A stretch of 64,000 nt of DNA from Actinomycetota bacterium. Lineage in GTDB: Bacteria; Actinomycetota; CADDZG01; WHSQ01. The stretch is from assembly GCA_013695465.1 (NCBI GenBank), contig JACDAL010000148.1:1-64000 (forward strand), written 5' to 3'. The position numbers and the translations under genes are program-made. The notes under the pieces were generated by a model that was not told the origin of the DNA, did not search any database, and saw only the letters and a list, made by a program, of their open reading frames with translations. Shown one piece after another: positions 25,156 to 33,950 of this stretch; the stretch's first letter is position 1; each line of letters begins with the position of its first letter.

Positions 25156-25989
25156 ATGAGACCGTTGTGGAGGGGCGCCATAACATTCGGGCTGATCAGT
25201 ATCCCCGTGCGTCTTTATTCGGCCGTGGAGAACAAAAGCCTTAAATTTCACCTTCTTCACGAAAAGGACGGGGGGAGGATCAAGTACCAGCGCACCTGCG
25301 GCAAATGTGGTGAGGAAGTGACCTGGGACGACATCATCAAAGGCTACGAGTATTCCAAGGACCACTACGTGACCTTCACACAGGAAGAGATGGCGGCGCT
25401 CGACGTGGACTCGATCAAGGCCGTGGACGTCGTCTCCTTCGTCCCGCTGGAAAGGGTCGATCCCATCTACTTCGACAAGTCGTACTACGTCGCGCCGGAG
25501 AGCTCAGGGCTGAAGGCCTACAGGCTGCTGGCGGATGCCCTCCAGGCCGAGGGCCAGGTCGGGGTCGCCAAGGTCACCCTGCGGGAACGAGAGCATCTGG
25601 CCACCATCCGGCTCAAGGACGGGGTCTTCGTTCTCGAGACCATGCACTGGCCCGACGAGATTCGCACCCCCTCCTTCGAGGAGCTGGACAAGCGCGTGGA
25701 CGTCAGAGACAACGAGGTCAAGATGGCGAGACAGCTGATCCAACAGCTGTCCGATGATTTCCGGCCCGAGCAGTTCGAGGACGAGTACCGCACCCGCCTG
25801 CAGGAGTTGGCCGAGAAGAAAGTCGACGGCCAGGAGATCACGGTTTCGGCCGAAACCGAAGAGGAGGGACCCGCCGAGGTCGTGGACCTGATGGAGGCCC
25901 TCAAGGCTTCCGTCGCCCAGGCGAAGGAGCGGCGCGGGGCCAACAGCAAGGGCGGCGACTCCAATCGCCAGGCAGTCTCCGCATCCTGA
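25156..25989 (+). CDS. ku: Ku protein (non-homologous end joining)
   Basis: 277 residues from ATG 25156: MRPLWRGAITFGLISIPVRLYSA, FHLLHEKDGGRIKYQRTC, YVTFTQEEMAAL and FDKSYYVAPE are hallmark bacterial Ku stretches. It forms a ring on DNA ends and recruits LigD, which is not in this window. The C-terminal tail is Glu/Ala/Lys-mixed with AKERRGANSKGG. The tracked start at 25045 adds 37 unrelated residues; GTG 25150 is the alternative. Confidence 0.93.
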   Translation: MRPLWRGAITFGLISIPVRLYSAVENKSLKFHLLHEKDGGRIKYQRTCGKCGEEVTWDDIIKGYEYSKDHYVTFTQEEMAALDVDSIKAVDVVSFVPLERVDPIYFDKSYYVAPESSGLKAYRLLADALQAEGQVGVAKVTLREREHLATIRLKDGVFVLETMHWPDEIRTPSFEELDKRVDVRDNEVKMARQLIQQLSDDFRPEQFEDEYRTRLQELAEKKVDGQEITVSAETEEEGPAEVVDLMEALKASVAQAKERRGANSKGGDSNRQAVSAS

Positions 25990-26020
25990 TCCCGAGGCCT
26001 CTGCCCCCAGGAGCCTGACC

Positions 26021-26389
26021 GTGGACGCAGTTTCGATAACCATCCCCGCATCTCCTCAATACGTCGGGGTTATCCGGTTGGTCGCCGCAGGGCTGGCGGC
26101 TCGCCAGGGGTTCTCGCTCGATGATATCGAGGACCTCAAGATTGCCGTCGACGAGCTCGCTGCCTATGTGACCGGCTCACAGGGGCGCCTGGGCTTTCTG
26201 GAGGTGGTCTTCTCCCTGGACGCCGAGTGCATCTCGTTCAAGGGGTACGGCCGCCTGGAGGAGCCGGAGGAAGTCAGAACCAGCCTCACCGAGCTGTCTC
26301 GCATGATTCTGGAAACCGTGACCGAGTCCGCTTCTCTGGAGCGCGTCGGCGCCACGCCTACCTTTCATGCAAGCAAGACCCGCGCCTGA
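26021..26389 (+). CDS. rsbW: RsbW-like anti-sigma factor / serine kinase
   Basis: 122 residues of the HATPase_c_2 type: ITIPASPQYVGVIRLVAAGLAARQGFSLDDIEDLKIAVDELAAYV, the N box being DELAAYV. The G boxes are reduced, so kinase activity is less clear than sigma binding. Its 3' end overlaps the sigma gene by 23 nt, the classic anti-sigma/sigma order. No RsbV is seen nearby. Confidence 0.8.
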   Translation: MDAVSITIPASPQYVGVIRLVAAGLAARQGFSLDDIEDLKIAVDELAAYVTGSQGRLGFLEVVFSLDAECISFKGYGRLEEPEEVRTSLTELSRMILETVTESASLERVGATPTFHASKTRA

Positions 26390-27167
26390 TCGCCGTCTCG
26401 CAGACGACGGGACTGAGCTTTCCAGAGAGCAGATTCGTGCCGTCTTCCAGGCTTACCAGGACGCTCCCAACGAGGAGGAGAGGGCTGACCATCGCAAGAC
26501 CCTCGTATCGCAATATCTGGGTTTAGTCGAGTTCCTGGCGCGCCGATTCCGTAATAGAGGAGAGCCGACAGAGGATTTGGTGCAGGTGGGATCAATCGGA
26601 CTATTAAAAGCCATCGATCGCTTCGATCTCGAGCGCGAGGTCGAATTCTCGACCTATGCCACTCCAACGGTGGTTGGGGAGCTCAAACGCCACTTCAGGG
26701 ACAAGGGGTGGGCGGTCAGGGTGCCCCGCCGCCTGCAGGAGCTTCATCTCGAGCTGAGTAAGACGGTCTCGGAGCTCTCCCAAGAGCTCGGTCGCTCCCC
26801 CACGGTTCCCGAGCTCGCCGAACACACCCGGCACTCGGAAGAAAACGTGCTCGAAGGGCTTGAGATCGCCCAAGCCTACAATTTCACCTCCCTCGATGTC
26901 CCCGTGGATCAGGACGACGCCGGCTCGGTTTCGTTCGCCGACCAGTTCGGGGCCGAGGACGACCAGTTGCGAGTCCTCGAGTACCGCACCGCGCTGGCTC
27001 CCGAGATGGCCAAGTTGCCGCACCGGGAGCGCACGATCCTTTACCTGCGTTTTTTTCGCGGGCTCACTCAGTCGGAGATCGCACAGCACCTGGGAATCTC
27101 CCAGATGCATGTGTCCCGGCTGCTCAATCGGACGTTGGGGCAGCTCAGAGAAGCTCTAGAGGAGTGA
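26367..27167 (+). CDS. sigB: SigB/SigF-type alternative sigma factor
   Basis: 266 residues. Region 2 has LVSQYLGLVEFLARRFRNRGEPTEDLVQVGSIGLLKAIDRFD, then FSTYATPTVVGELKRHFRDKGWAVRVPRR, typical of the SigB/F/G group. Region 3 (LSQELGRSPTVPELAEH) and region 4 (RTILYLRFFRGLTQSEIAQHLGISQMHVSRLL) are complete. It is a general-stress or developmental sigma, controlled by the overlapping RsbW-like protein. Its stop overlaps the GTG of the PBP gene. Confidence 0.93.
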   Translation: MQARPAPDRRLADDGTELSREQIRAVFQAYQDAPNEEERADHRKTLVSQYLGLVEFLARRFRNRGEPTEDLVQVGSIGLLKAIDRFDLEREVEFSTYATPTVVGELKRHFRDKGWAVRVPRRLQELHLELSKTVSELSQELGRSPTVPELAEHTRHSEENVLEGLEIAQAYNFTSLDVPVDQDDAGSVSFADQFGAEDDQLRVLEYRTALAPEMAKLPHRERTILYLRFFRGLTQSEIAQHLGISQMHVSRLLNRTLGQLREALEE

Positions 27168-29308
27168 CCGGACGCCGCCTTGGCGCGGTGTCGCTCGCCC
27201 TTATTCTCGGCGCCGGCGCCTGCTCTCTTCCTCCCGTGGACCTCGATCGGGAGCGGCCGCTTGCCCAGCGCACGACGATCTCGGCGGCGGATGGCACCAA
27301 GCTCGCCAGGCTGTTCAAGCAGAACCGGGCCCTCGTACCGCTGGAGAGGGTCCCCCGCAGCCTGGTCGTTGCCGTGTTGGCCGCCGAGGATCGCCGTTTC
27401 TTCGATCATCCGGGCTATGACCTGGGCTCCATCGCGAGAGCGGCGGTGGCCAACTTCGCCGCCGGGGAGGTGGTCCAAGGGGCGAGCACGATCACCCAGC
27501 AGTACGTCAAAAACGCCTTTTTCAGGCGTGCCCCGCGCACACTCGAGCGAAAAGCGCGCGAACTGAGGATCGCTCTCGAAGTCGAACACACGCTAAGCAA
27601 GCGACAGATCCTCGAGCGCTACCTCAACACCGTCTACTTCGGCGACGGGGCTTACGGCGTCAGGGCGGCGGCGGAGACGTTTTTCGATCACGGCGTTGGC
27701 CGGCTGACACCGGCCAAATCTGCGCTCCTCGCCGCCGTCATCAAATCCCCCGCGCACTACAACCCCCGCAACCATCCAGGCACGGCGCTAGCGCGACGCA
27801 ACTACATCCTGCGCCGGCTGGCCGAGCTCGACTTGATCGGTTCTCGTCGAGTGCGGCGGGCACGGCACTCCCGTCTCCACGTGGTTGAACGGCTGCTGCG
27901 AGTGCCGACCAAGCAGCCCTATTTCGTCGAGGCAGTGAAGCGGGAGCTGATGGCCGACCGTCGCCTCGGCACGACGGAACGGGAGCGGGCGGCCGCGCTG
28001 TGGACCGGGGGTCTCGAGGTCGAGACCACCTTGGATCTGGAGCTCCAACGGGCGGCCGAGAAGGCGGTGGCCGGGGTCCTGAACCAACCGGGGGACCCAG
28101 AAGCCGCCCTGGTTGCGATTCGGCCCTCGAGCGGGGAGATCGTCGCGATGGTCGGGGGCCGGGACTGGAGCACCTCGCAGGTGAATCTTGCGCTTGGCAT
28201 CAGCGGCGGAGGCTCTGGCCGGCAGCCGGGATCGTCGTTCAAGCCTCTGGTGGCGGCAACCGCTCTCGAGAGCGGAATCACGTTCGACGAGCTTTACGAG
28301 TCCTCGGGAGGGACATTCACCCTGCCCTCGGGAGAGGCGTGGCCGGTGCACAACGCCGAGGGCGGAGCCGGCGGCCTGATCAGGCTGGATGAGGCCCTGG
28401 TGCACTCCGTCAACGGCGTCTACGCCCGCCTGATTCTCCAGCTCGGAGCAGACCAGGTAGCAACCCAGGCGCGCCTGATGGGGGTCAAGGCGAAGCTTCC
28501 GCCCTACCCCTCCATAGCCCTGGGCGGGGCTGAGGTTTCCGTGCTGGACATGGCGGCCTCCTACGCCACAATCGCCAACGGCGGCACCATGATCGAGCCC
28601 ACCACGATCCGTTCGGTCGAGCTCACCGGCGGGGACGTCCTGCGCCCGGACCGGCGGGTGGTCCAGGGCGTGATCTCCCCCGGAAACGCCTATCTCCTGA
28701 CTCAGGTGATGCAGGAGGTGATCCGGCGCGGGACGGGGGTGGCGGCCAACTTCGGTCGCCCCGCCGCAGGTAAGACGGGAACTACGAACGATTACGCAGA
28801 CGCGTGGTTCGTCGGCTATACGCCCGACTTGGTCGCGGCTGTGTGGGTGGGCCATCCTGAGGGGGCCATCCCGATGACCTCCGTGCACGGCATCCGTGTG
28901 TCGGGCGGCACCTTCCCAGCTCTCATCTGGCGCAGTTTCATGGCGAGCGCGCTTGCGGATGAGCCGGTGCGAGATTTCGTGCTCCCGGAAGGGGAGCTCG
29001 TGACGGTCTTGATCGACCCCGCGACCGGCCTGCTGGCGGCTCCTTGGTGCGAAGGGGAGCCGCGCCAGATGCTCCGCCAGCTGGTCCCGACCGCGTATTG
29101 CCCCCAGCCTGTGCCCGAGCCGACTCCGACACCGACCCCCGAGCCGCAACAGGAGGTAAAGAACCGCAAGGACGTCGACGGCCAGGCGGGTAAGCGCAAC
29201 GATCACGGGGGTGTCGGCAACGACGGGGGCGGCGGCGACCAAGGCTCGCCGACCCCGGAGGAATCGCCCACACCCAAGCCGTCGCCTTCGCAGGGGGCAG
29301 GGCCCTAG
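27164..29308 (+). CDS. Class A penicillin-binding protein (bifunctional PBP1)
   Basis: 714 residues. A short N-terminal hydrophobic segment ends in LGAGACSLP, so it is either an anchor or a weak lipobox. The GT51 transglycosylase domain (EDRRFFDHPGYD, QGASTITQQYVKN) is followed by a transpeptidase with SSFK (active Ser), SVN and KTGTTNDYADAWFVGYTPD. The C-terminal ~75 residues are Pro/Thr- and Gly-rich and disordered. The first codon overlaps the sigma stop, linking wall synthesis with the stress sigma operon. Confidence 0.92.
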   Translation: MTGRRLGAVSLALILGAGACSLPPVDLDRERPLAQRTTISAADGTKLARLFKQNRALVPLERVPRSLVVAVLAAEDRRFFDHPGYDLGSIARAAVANFAAGEVVQGASTITQQYVKNAFFRRAPRTLERKARELRIALEVEHTLSKRQILERYLNTVYFGDGAYGVRAAAETFFDHGVGRLTPAKSALLAAVIKSPAHYNPRNHPGTALARRNYILRRLAELDLIGSRRVRRARHSRLHVVERLLRVPTKQPYFVEAVKRELMADRRLGTTERERAAALWTGGLEVETTLDLELQRAAEKAVAGVLNQPGDPEAALVAIRPSSGEIVAMVGGRDWSTSQVNLALGISGGGSGRQPGSSFKPLVAATALESGITFDELYESSGGTFTLPSGEAWPVHNAEGGAGGLIRLDEALVHSVNGVYARLILQLGADQVATQARLMGVKAKLPPYPSIALGGAEVSVLDMAASYATIANGGTMIEPTTIRSVELTGGDVLRPDRRVVQGVISPGNAYLLTQVMQEVIRRGTGVAANFGRPAAGKTGTTNDYADAWFVGYTPDLVAAVWVGHPEGAIPMTSVHGIRVSGGTFPALIWRSFMASALADEPVRDFVLPEGELVTVLIDPATGLLAAPWCEGEPRQMLRQLVPTAYCPQPVPEPTPTPTPEPQQEVKNRKDVDGQAGKRNDHGGVGNDGGGGDQGSPTPEESPTPKPSPSQGAGP

Positions 29309-29425
29309 AGGCCGCTTCGCCCGCGCCCGCTTACCGCCCCCAATCTGGTTTTGTGCCAGGATAAGGTGCGGAATCCGCCCCCAATCTGGCAAAGAACCGG
29401 CTGAGGGGCGGCCGACAGGGCCGCC

Positions 29426-29468
29426 CGCGCCGACCGGCAGCCGTTCCCGCGCCGACCGGCAGCCGTTC
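29426..29468. repeat. Two tandem 22-nt units
   Basis: CGCGCCGACCGGCAGCCGTT occurs at 29426 and again at 29448, just upstream of the phosphoesterase gene. CCGCCCCCAATCTGG also occurs twice in the 29330-29395 gap. No function is apparent. Confidence 0.5.
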
Positions 29469-29501
29469 TGCGGCGGCGAGCTCACCTGGTTCAATTGCCT
29501 C

Positions 29502-30188
29502 ATGCGCATCGCCGTGATCTCGGACATCCACGGGAACCTGCCTGCGCTGGAGGCCGTCGAGGCCGACCTACAGCGCCACTCTCCCGACGAGATCTGGTGC
29601 GCCGGCGATCTCGGTTGGGTGGGCCCCTGGGCCGCCGAGTGCATCGCCAAAGTGCGGGACGAGGGGTGGACGACGGTCAAGGGCAACGCCGATGTGTGGA
29701 TCACCGGCGACCCGCAGACCGTATCGGACGACGCCGAGCGCGCTCAGCTCAAGGCAGTGGCCGCGGCTCACGCTCTTTCCTCCGAGGATGCCCGCTGGCT
29801 GCTCGACCTTCCCCACTCGCATTCGGGGACGGGCTCGATTCTGATGGTGCACGGAACCCCCGATAGTGCCTTCGATGCCCCCCTGCCCGATGCTCCGGCG
29901 CTCGATTTCGTCCCCTACGAAGGCCGGGCATCGCTGGTGCTCTACGGCCACGTCCATCGCGCCTTCGTCCGCCGTCTCAAGGAGGGCACGATCGTCTGCA
30001 ACCCGGGCTCGGTAGGGCTCCCTATGGACGGGAAAACGTCCTCTTACCTGCTGGTGGATCTCGAAGGGCCTGAGGTACTGCTGCGGCACCAAAGAGTGGC
30101 CTTTGACCGGCAAACCTGCGTCGATAAGGCTCGCTCGGCCGGCGGCGTCTTGGAGGAGCGCTTCCTGGGCTTGCTGGGCGAAGGCTGA
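29502..30188 (+). CDS. Calcineurin-like metallophosphoesterase
   Basis: 228 residues beginning MRIAVISDIHGNLPALEAVEADL, with CAGDLGWVGP, VKGNADVW, MVHGTPD, LYGHVHRAFVR and CNPGSVGLPMDG. All metal ligands of the YfcE-like group are present. The tracked start at 29211 lies in the PBP 3' end; ATG 29502 starts at the first strand. The substrate is unknown. Upp follows after 52 nt. Confidence 0.87.
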   Translation: MRIAVISDIHGNLPALEAVEADLQRHSPDEIWCAGDLGWVGPWAAECIAKVRDEGWTTVKGNADVWITGDPQTVSDDAERAQLKAVAAAHALSSEDARWLLDLPHSHSGTGSILMVHGTPDSAFDAPLPDAPALDFVPYEGRASLVLYGHVHRAFVRRLKEGTIVCNPGSVGLPMDGKTSSYLLVDLEGPEVLLRHQRVAFDRQTCVDKARSAGGVLEERFLGLLGEG

Positions 30189-30240
30189 TCGCCATCTGCT
30201 CCACCCGGCGCGGCTTCGGGGCCGCCGCTATGCTCGGCCG

Positions 30241-30870
30241 ATGAGCATCACGGTCGTCGACCATCCCCTCGCCGCCCATCTGCTGGTTTCACTTCGGGAT
30301 CGCAGTACGCCGCCGACGTGGTTTCGCTCCCTCACCAAGAGGCTCACGACCGTGCTCATCCTGGAGGCGACCCGGGACCTTCCGTCGCGACCCCGGAGTG
30401 TGGCCACGCCGCTCGAGGTCACCGAGGGCCGCACGCTGGTTCAGCCTCTGGTGGCGGTTCCGATTCTGCGGGCCGGGCTGGGAATGCTCGATGCGGTGGT
30501 TGAGCTCTTTCCCGAGGTGCGTGTCGGATACCTCGGGCTCGAGCGCGACGAGGCTACGTTTCAACCCTCCGAGTACTACGCCAAGCTGCCGGAGATGACG
30601 GACGCCCATGCCTTCGTGCTCGACCCGATGTTGGCAACAGGGGGCTCGGCCGTCGCGGCTCTCGACTCGGTCAAGAAGGCGGGGGCCGAGTGGATCCGGA
30701 TGGTATCGGTCGTATCCGCGCCGGAGGGGATCAAAGCGTTGGAGCAGGCGCATCCGGACGTGCCAGTGGTGACCGCCGCAATCGATCGAGAGCTAAGCGA
30801 TCAGGCCTACATCCTCCCAGGCCTCGGGGACTTCGGCGACCGTCTGTTCGGTACCGAGCCGAAGGACTAG
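30241..30870 (+). CDS. upp: Uracil phosphoribosyltransferase
   Basis: 209 residues. It has RDRSTPPTWFRSLTKRLTTVLILEATRDLP, PILRAGLGMLDAVVELFP, the PRPP loop LDPMLATGGSAVAALDSVKKAG and the uracil region AYILPGLGDFGDRLFGT. It makes UMP from uracil and PRPP in pyrimidine salvage. ATG 30241 gives the normal family length; the tracked start at 30103 lies in the upstream gene. Confidence 0.95.
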   Translation: MSITVVDHPLAAHLLVSLRDRSTPPTWFRSLTKRLTTVLILEATRDLPSRPRSVATPLEVTEGRTLVQPLVAVPILRAGLGMLDAVVELFPEVRVGYLGLERDEATFQPSEYYAKLPEMTDAHAFVLDPMLATGGSAVAALDSVKKAGAEWIRMVSVVSAPEGIKALEQAHPDVPVVTAAIDRELSDQAYILPGLGDFGDRLFGTEPKD

Positions 30871-30919
30871 TGCTCCTGCGCGGAAGCAGCGTCGGACTTA
30901 CGCGCAGGTGCACCTAGGC

Positions 30920-31909
30920 TCATGGGCCCTCTAGGGGGCGCAGTGCTTCCTCGTCACCCAACAGCATCAGGAGATCTCCGTCCTCGAGAAGCAGGTCGCC
31001 CTGGGGGTTTGCGACTATCTCCCCTTCGAATCTCAACACCGCGAGCGGGACCGTCGTGCCACATACGTCCGATACCGAGCGTCCGCATAGCTCCGAGCCA
31101 GGATCGACCTGCAGCTCTTCGATCCTCAGCGGCGCGCCCCCGCGCCGGGTCAGCTCGAGGTAGTCGACGACGCGGGGTCTCAGCGCCATAGCCGCCATGT
31201 GTTGGCCGGTCGATGCGTAAGGGGAGATGACCCGGTCGGCGCCGGCCTTGTGCAGCCGCGCCGCAGCGGTCGGATCCGAGGCCCGTCCCACGATGAAGAT
31301 GTCGGGATTGAGTGAGCGAGCAGCAAGCGCGATGTAGACGTTGTCGGCGTCCGAGTCGACCGCGCACAAGAGTGCGCGTGCCCTCTCGATGCCGGCCGTC
31401 CGAAGGGATTCGTCGGACGTTGAATCACCGATGATGAAGAGAATTTCGTCATCCTCCATCAGCTCGATGAGCTCGTCCTTTGGTTCGACCACGACGAAGG
31501 GAACAGCTTCTTCCGCGAGTTCGCGCGCCGCCGTGCGGCCGACTCGTCCGTAGGCACAAACTATGTAGTGATCGCTGAGCGTCCCAATGCGACTCTTCAT
31601 CCGTCTCCTAACCGTTCGCCGACCGAACGCCCCTTCGGAGATCGCCACCCCCATTAGTGACAGCGTAACGACGAAGATGCCCACGCCCAGCCCCAGCAGG
31701 CTGATCGTGAACCATTCCCCGGCGAGGCTCAGAGGCCGTGCCTCCTCGAAGCCCACAGAGGTGAGCGCCAGGAGTGTCATGTAGAGCGCGTCCACGAACG
31801 ACCAGCGTTCGATCAGCATGTAGCCGGCCACTCCGTAGGCGCCGGTTAACACGAGAGCCAGCCCCGGCCATGTCAGGCGGCCGAAGGGCTTGTCCGAGCG
31901 AGCCGCCAT
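30920..31909 (-). CDS. Two-helix potassium channel with RCK domains
   Basis: 329 residues from ATG 31909. Two membrane helices (LALVLTGAYGVAGYMLI and WFTISLLGLGVGIFVVTLSLMGVAI) flank a pore loop ending TSVGFEEARPLS, a variant of TVGYGD. A TrkA-N domain (YIVCAYGRVGRTAARELAEE, IIGDSTSDESLRTAGIERA) and a TrkA-C domain (LRIEELQVDPGSELCGRSV) follow. It should be a ligand-gated K+ channel. The altered filter may change selectivity. It is divergent from the DUF4349 gene. Confidence 0.87.
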   Translation of the reverse strand: MAARSDKPFGRLTWPGLALVLTGAYGVAGYMLIERWSFVDALYMTLLALTSVGFEEARPLSLAGEWFTISLLGLGVGIFVVTLSLMGVAISEGAFGRRTVRRRMKSRIGTLSDHYIVCAYGRVGRTAARELAEEAVPFVVVEPKDELIELMEDDEILFIIGDSTSDESLRTAGIERARALLCAVDSDADNVYIALAARSLNPDIFIVGRASDPTAAARLHKAGADRVISPYASTGQHMAAMALRPRVVDYLELTRRGGAPLRIEELQVDPGSELCGRSVSDVCGTTVPLAVLRFEGEIVANPQGDLLLEDGDLLMLLGDEEALRPLEGP

Positions 31910-32006
31910 GGCCCCGAGGCTACTCCGCGTGGAACTTATCAGGCGAGCGCCTCCGTCCAAGCCCCAACAAAGCTTGAGGCGAGTAGCAACCGAGAGGGGA
32001 ATGACG

Positions 32007-32888
32007 ATGAGATCGTGGAGAATCATGGCGGCGGCCGCAACTCTTACTGTGGTGGCGACCGCCTGCAGCGGCAGCGATCTGAGCGCCGGCGGGGCCGACG
32101 CCGGCGGTGGCGGTAGTAGCAGCGGCGTAGGCAGCGCCACCCACGGCGACGCCGAACTCCGGGTCGAGGAAGCGCAGTTGGGAGCGGGAGCCTCCACCAA
32201 TGGCGGTCAGACGGCGGCAAGGCTGCCGACCGTCGGACCATCCGTCATCAAGACCGGTTATCTCAAGCTCACGGTGTCGGAGGACGGCTTCTCGGAGGCG
32301 ACTCAGGACGCGGTCGCCCTGGCGGGCCGTTTCTCGGGGTTCGTCCTGTCGACCTCGATCGAAGGAAAGGACTCTCGCTCGGGCACCCTGGTCATCAGGG
32401 TTCCCTCCGACAGGTTCGAGGAGCTTGTCAACGAGGTCAAAAACCTCGGCGATGTTCGCTCCGAGAGCATCTCGGGGCAAGACGTGACTCAGGAGTTCGT
32501 CGATCTCGAGTCGCGCCTGAGAAACCTGCGTGCTCAGGAAGCGGTTCTGCTGCGGCTCTTCGACAAGGCCACCACGGTCGCCGCCACAATTCGAGTGCAG
32601 TCCGAGCTCGGCCGAGTCCAGCTAGAGAGCGAGCAGCTACGGGGACGCCTTCGCTACCTCGAGGACCAGACGTCGCTCGCCACGCTGAGCATCACTGTTG
32701 CCGAAAAAGGCGTCCCCGCCCCCGCCACTCGCGGGACTCTGGCCAAGGCATGGGACAGGGCCCTCGAAGGCGCCCTGGGAGTCGTTGCAGCCGTGATCGT
32801 GGGGGCCGGGACGCTGCTCCCGGTCTTCCTCCTCATTCTGGTCGGCGTGGCGATCTTCCGCCAAGTTCGGCCGCGGTTTACGTCGTGA
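32007..32888 (+). CDS. DUF4349 lipoprotein
   Basis: 293 residues. Signal peptide MAAAATLTVVATAC ends in a lipoprotein-type Cys, followed by a Gly/Ser linker. DUF4349 covers VIKTGYLKLTVSEDGFSEATQDAV through FVLSTSIEGKDSRSGTLVIRVPSDRFEELVNEV. A coiled coil (EFVDLESRLRNLRAQEAVLLRLF) and a C-terminal membrane helix (LGVVAAVIVGAGTLLPVFLLILVGVAIF) complete it. ATG 32007 is preferred over 32001 because GAGGGGA is better spaced. Function unknown, envelope location. Confidence 0.8.
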   Translation: MRSWRIMAAAATLTVVATACSGSDLSAGGADAGGGGSSSGVGSATHGDAELRVEEAQLGAGASTNGGQTAARLPTVGPSVIKTGYLKLTVSEDGFSEATQDAVALAGRFSGFVLSTSIEGKDSRSGTLVIRVPSDRFEELVNEVKNLGDVRSESISGQDVTQEFVDLESRLRNLRAQEAVLLRLFDKATTVAATIRVQSELGRVQLESEQLRGRLRYLEDQTSLATLSITVAEKGVPAPATRGTLAKAWDRALEGALGVVAAVIVGAGTLLPVFLLILVGVAIFRQVRPRFTS

Positions 32889-33519
32889 GGTCCACCGAGC
32901 GGCCCGACTTGAGGATCTCGAGCACCGCCTGAGCGTCGTCGTCTTCGACCTTGACGGGCTCACCGGCCTTGCGATCGAAGCCGAAGGCGCGGCTCAAGTT
33001 CTCCTCGGCTCGAGCGAGCGCCTTCTCGGCGGCGCTCAGCTTGATCCGGAGATCCGTCTCCCGGAGACGTGCCTCCTCGATCTCGACCTCCAGCTTCTCG
33101 AGGCGAAGGCTCTGCTGCTCGCCCAGAGTCGCGAAGGCGTCGACCTGGGCGGCGCGCAGGGAGTCGTCGCGGGCGAGCTGGATAAGCCGATCGACCACGG
33201 CACGTCCCACGTCGTTGTAGTCGATGCGAACGTTCTTGCGTCCGCCTTTCGCCTGAGCAGAGGACTGAGCATCCTCGAGCGTCACCTCTTCGGTCGATTG
33301 CATGGCAATTATGGTGTCCCGCCCCCGCCGGCCCCGCTGAATCACCTCAATGCGGCCGAGGCCCTCCAACAGCTTCACCGCTTCGGCGGAGCGAACGGAG
33401 TTGAGGCCGGCCTCGGTAGCGACCTGACGCAGCTTGCCTTCGAACTGACCATCGACCGCGGCCTGGTCGAGAGCGTTGAGTAACCGTGTTGCTAATAGGT
33501 GAAGGTTCGTACGAGCCAT
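32878..33519 (-). CDS. Unrecognised protein: putative winged helix plus coiled coil
   Basis: 213 residues. The N-terminal ~75 look like a winged helix (LLNALDQAAVDGQFEGKLRQVATEAGLNSVRSAEAVKLLEGLGRIEVIQRG). Residues ~95-180 form a long helix or coiled coil with heptads (LRLEKLEVEIEEARLRETDLRIKLSAAEKALARAEENL). The tail is acidic. No family is recognised. It could be a DNA-binding protein that oligomerises through the coil. It is convergent with the DUF4349 gene, overlapping by 11 nt. Confidence 0.6.
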   Translation of the reverse strand: MARTNLHLLATRLLNALDQAAVDGQFEGKLRQVATEAGLNSVRSAEAVKLLEGLGRIEVIQRGRRGRDTIIAMQSTEEVTLEDAQSSAQAKGGRKNVRIDYNDVGRAVVDRLIQLARDDSLRAAQVDAFATLGEQQSLRLEKLEVEIEEARLRETDLRIKLSAAEKALARAEENLSRAFGFDRKAGEPVKVEDDDAQAVLEILKSGRSVDLTT

Positions 33520-33612
33520 GTGACTGCTTTCTGTCGGAAGGTTTCGCAGACTACATCAAGTAATCTAGTACGGGAAACCCACTCTGGAAAGTAACGTGGG
33601 AGCAATCTCAGA

Positions 33613-33618
33613 ATTATA
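33613..33618 (-). promoter_or_regulatory. Candidate -10 box for the 32878-33519 gene
   Basis: TATAAT read on the minus strand, about 95 nt upstream of the start. No good -35 hexamer is seen at the usual spacing. Confidence 0.3.
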
Positions 33619-33700
33619 CGCAGGCCGGGACGGGCACGGCTTTGGTTTGAAAGATCGGTAGCGCACACGGTGCGGCCACCTGATAACTTGGGAAGTATTG

Positions 33701-33934
33701 TCAGCCCTCTAAGAGGATCTGGCTGATGCGGGCCCGCAGCTCCTGCGGGCACGAGCTGTGCCGCCGTTGCCGAGAAACGATCACGGTGACCCGCCTCTGC
33801 AGGCCGAACCGCTCGTAGCAGGGGCCGCACTCTTCGAGATGGACGCGGATCTCTTGACGCTGTAACTCGCTGAGGATCTCCCCATCGAGATACAGGTGGA
33901 TCAGCTCCAGCGTGGTCCGGCAGTACTCCTTCAT
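33701..33934 (-). CDS. rsrA: RsrA-type zinc anti-sigma factor
   Basis: 77 residues from ATG 33934, which has GCAGGGG just upstream; the tracked start at 33997 would overlap the sigma gene. The ZAS motif Hx3CxxC is HLEECGPC, preceded by YCRTTLELIHLYLDGEI. C-terminal QELRARISQI matches RsrA-like proteins. In Streptomyces RsrA binds SigR and releases it on disulfide stress. It lies directly downstream of the sigma gene. Confidence 0.87.
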   Translation of the reverse strand: MKEYCRTTLELIHLYLDGEILSELQRQEIRVHLEECGPCYERFGLQRRVTVIVSRQRRHSSCPQELRARISQILLEG

Positions 33935-33950
33935 TTTCCCCTGCTCGCTG

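Noticed and set aside
27788-29704. 638-aa minus-strand ORF
   Set aside because: It is antisense to the class A PBP gene, with no domain resemblance; long shadow frames are expected at this GC content.
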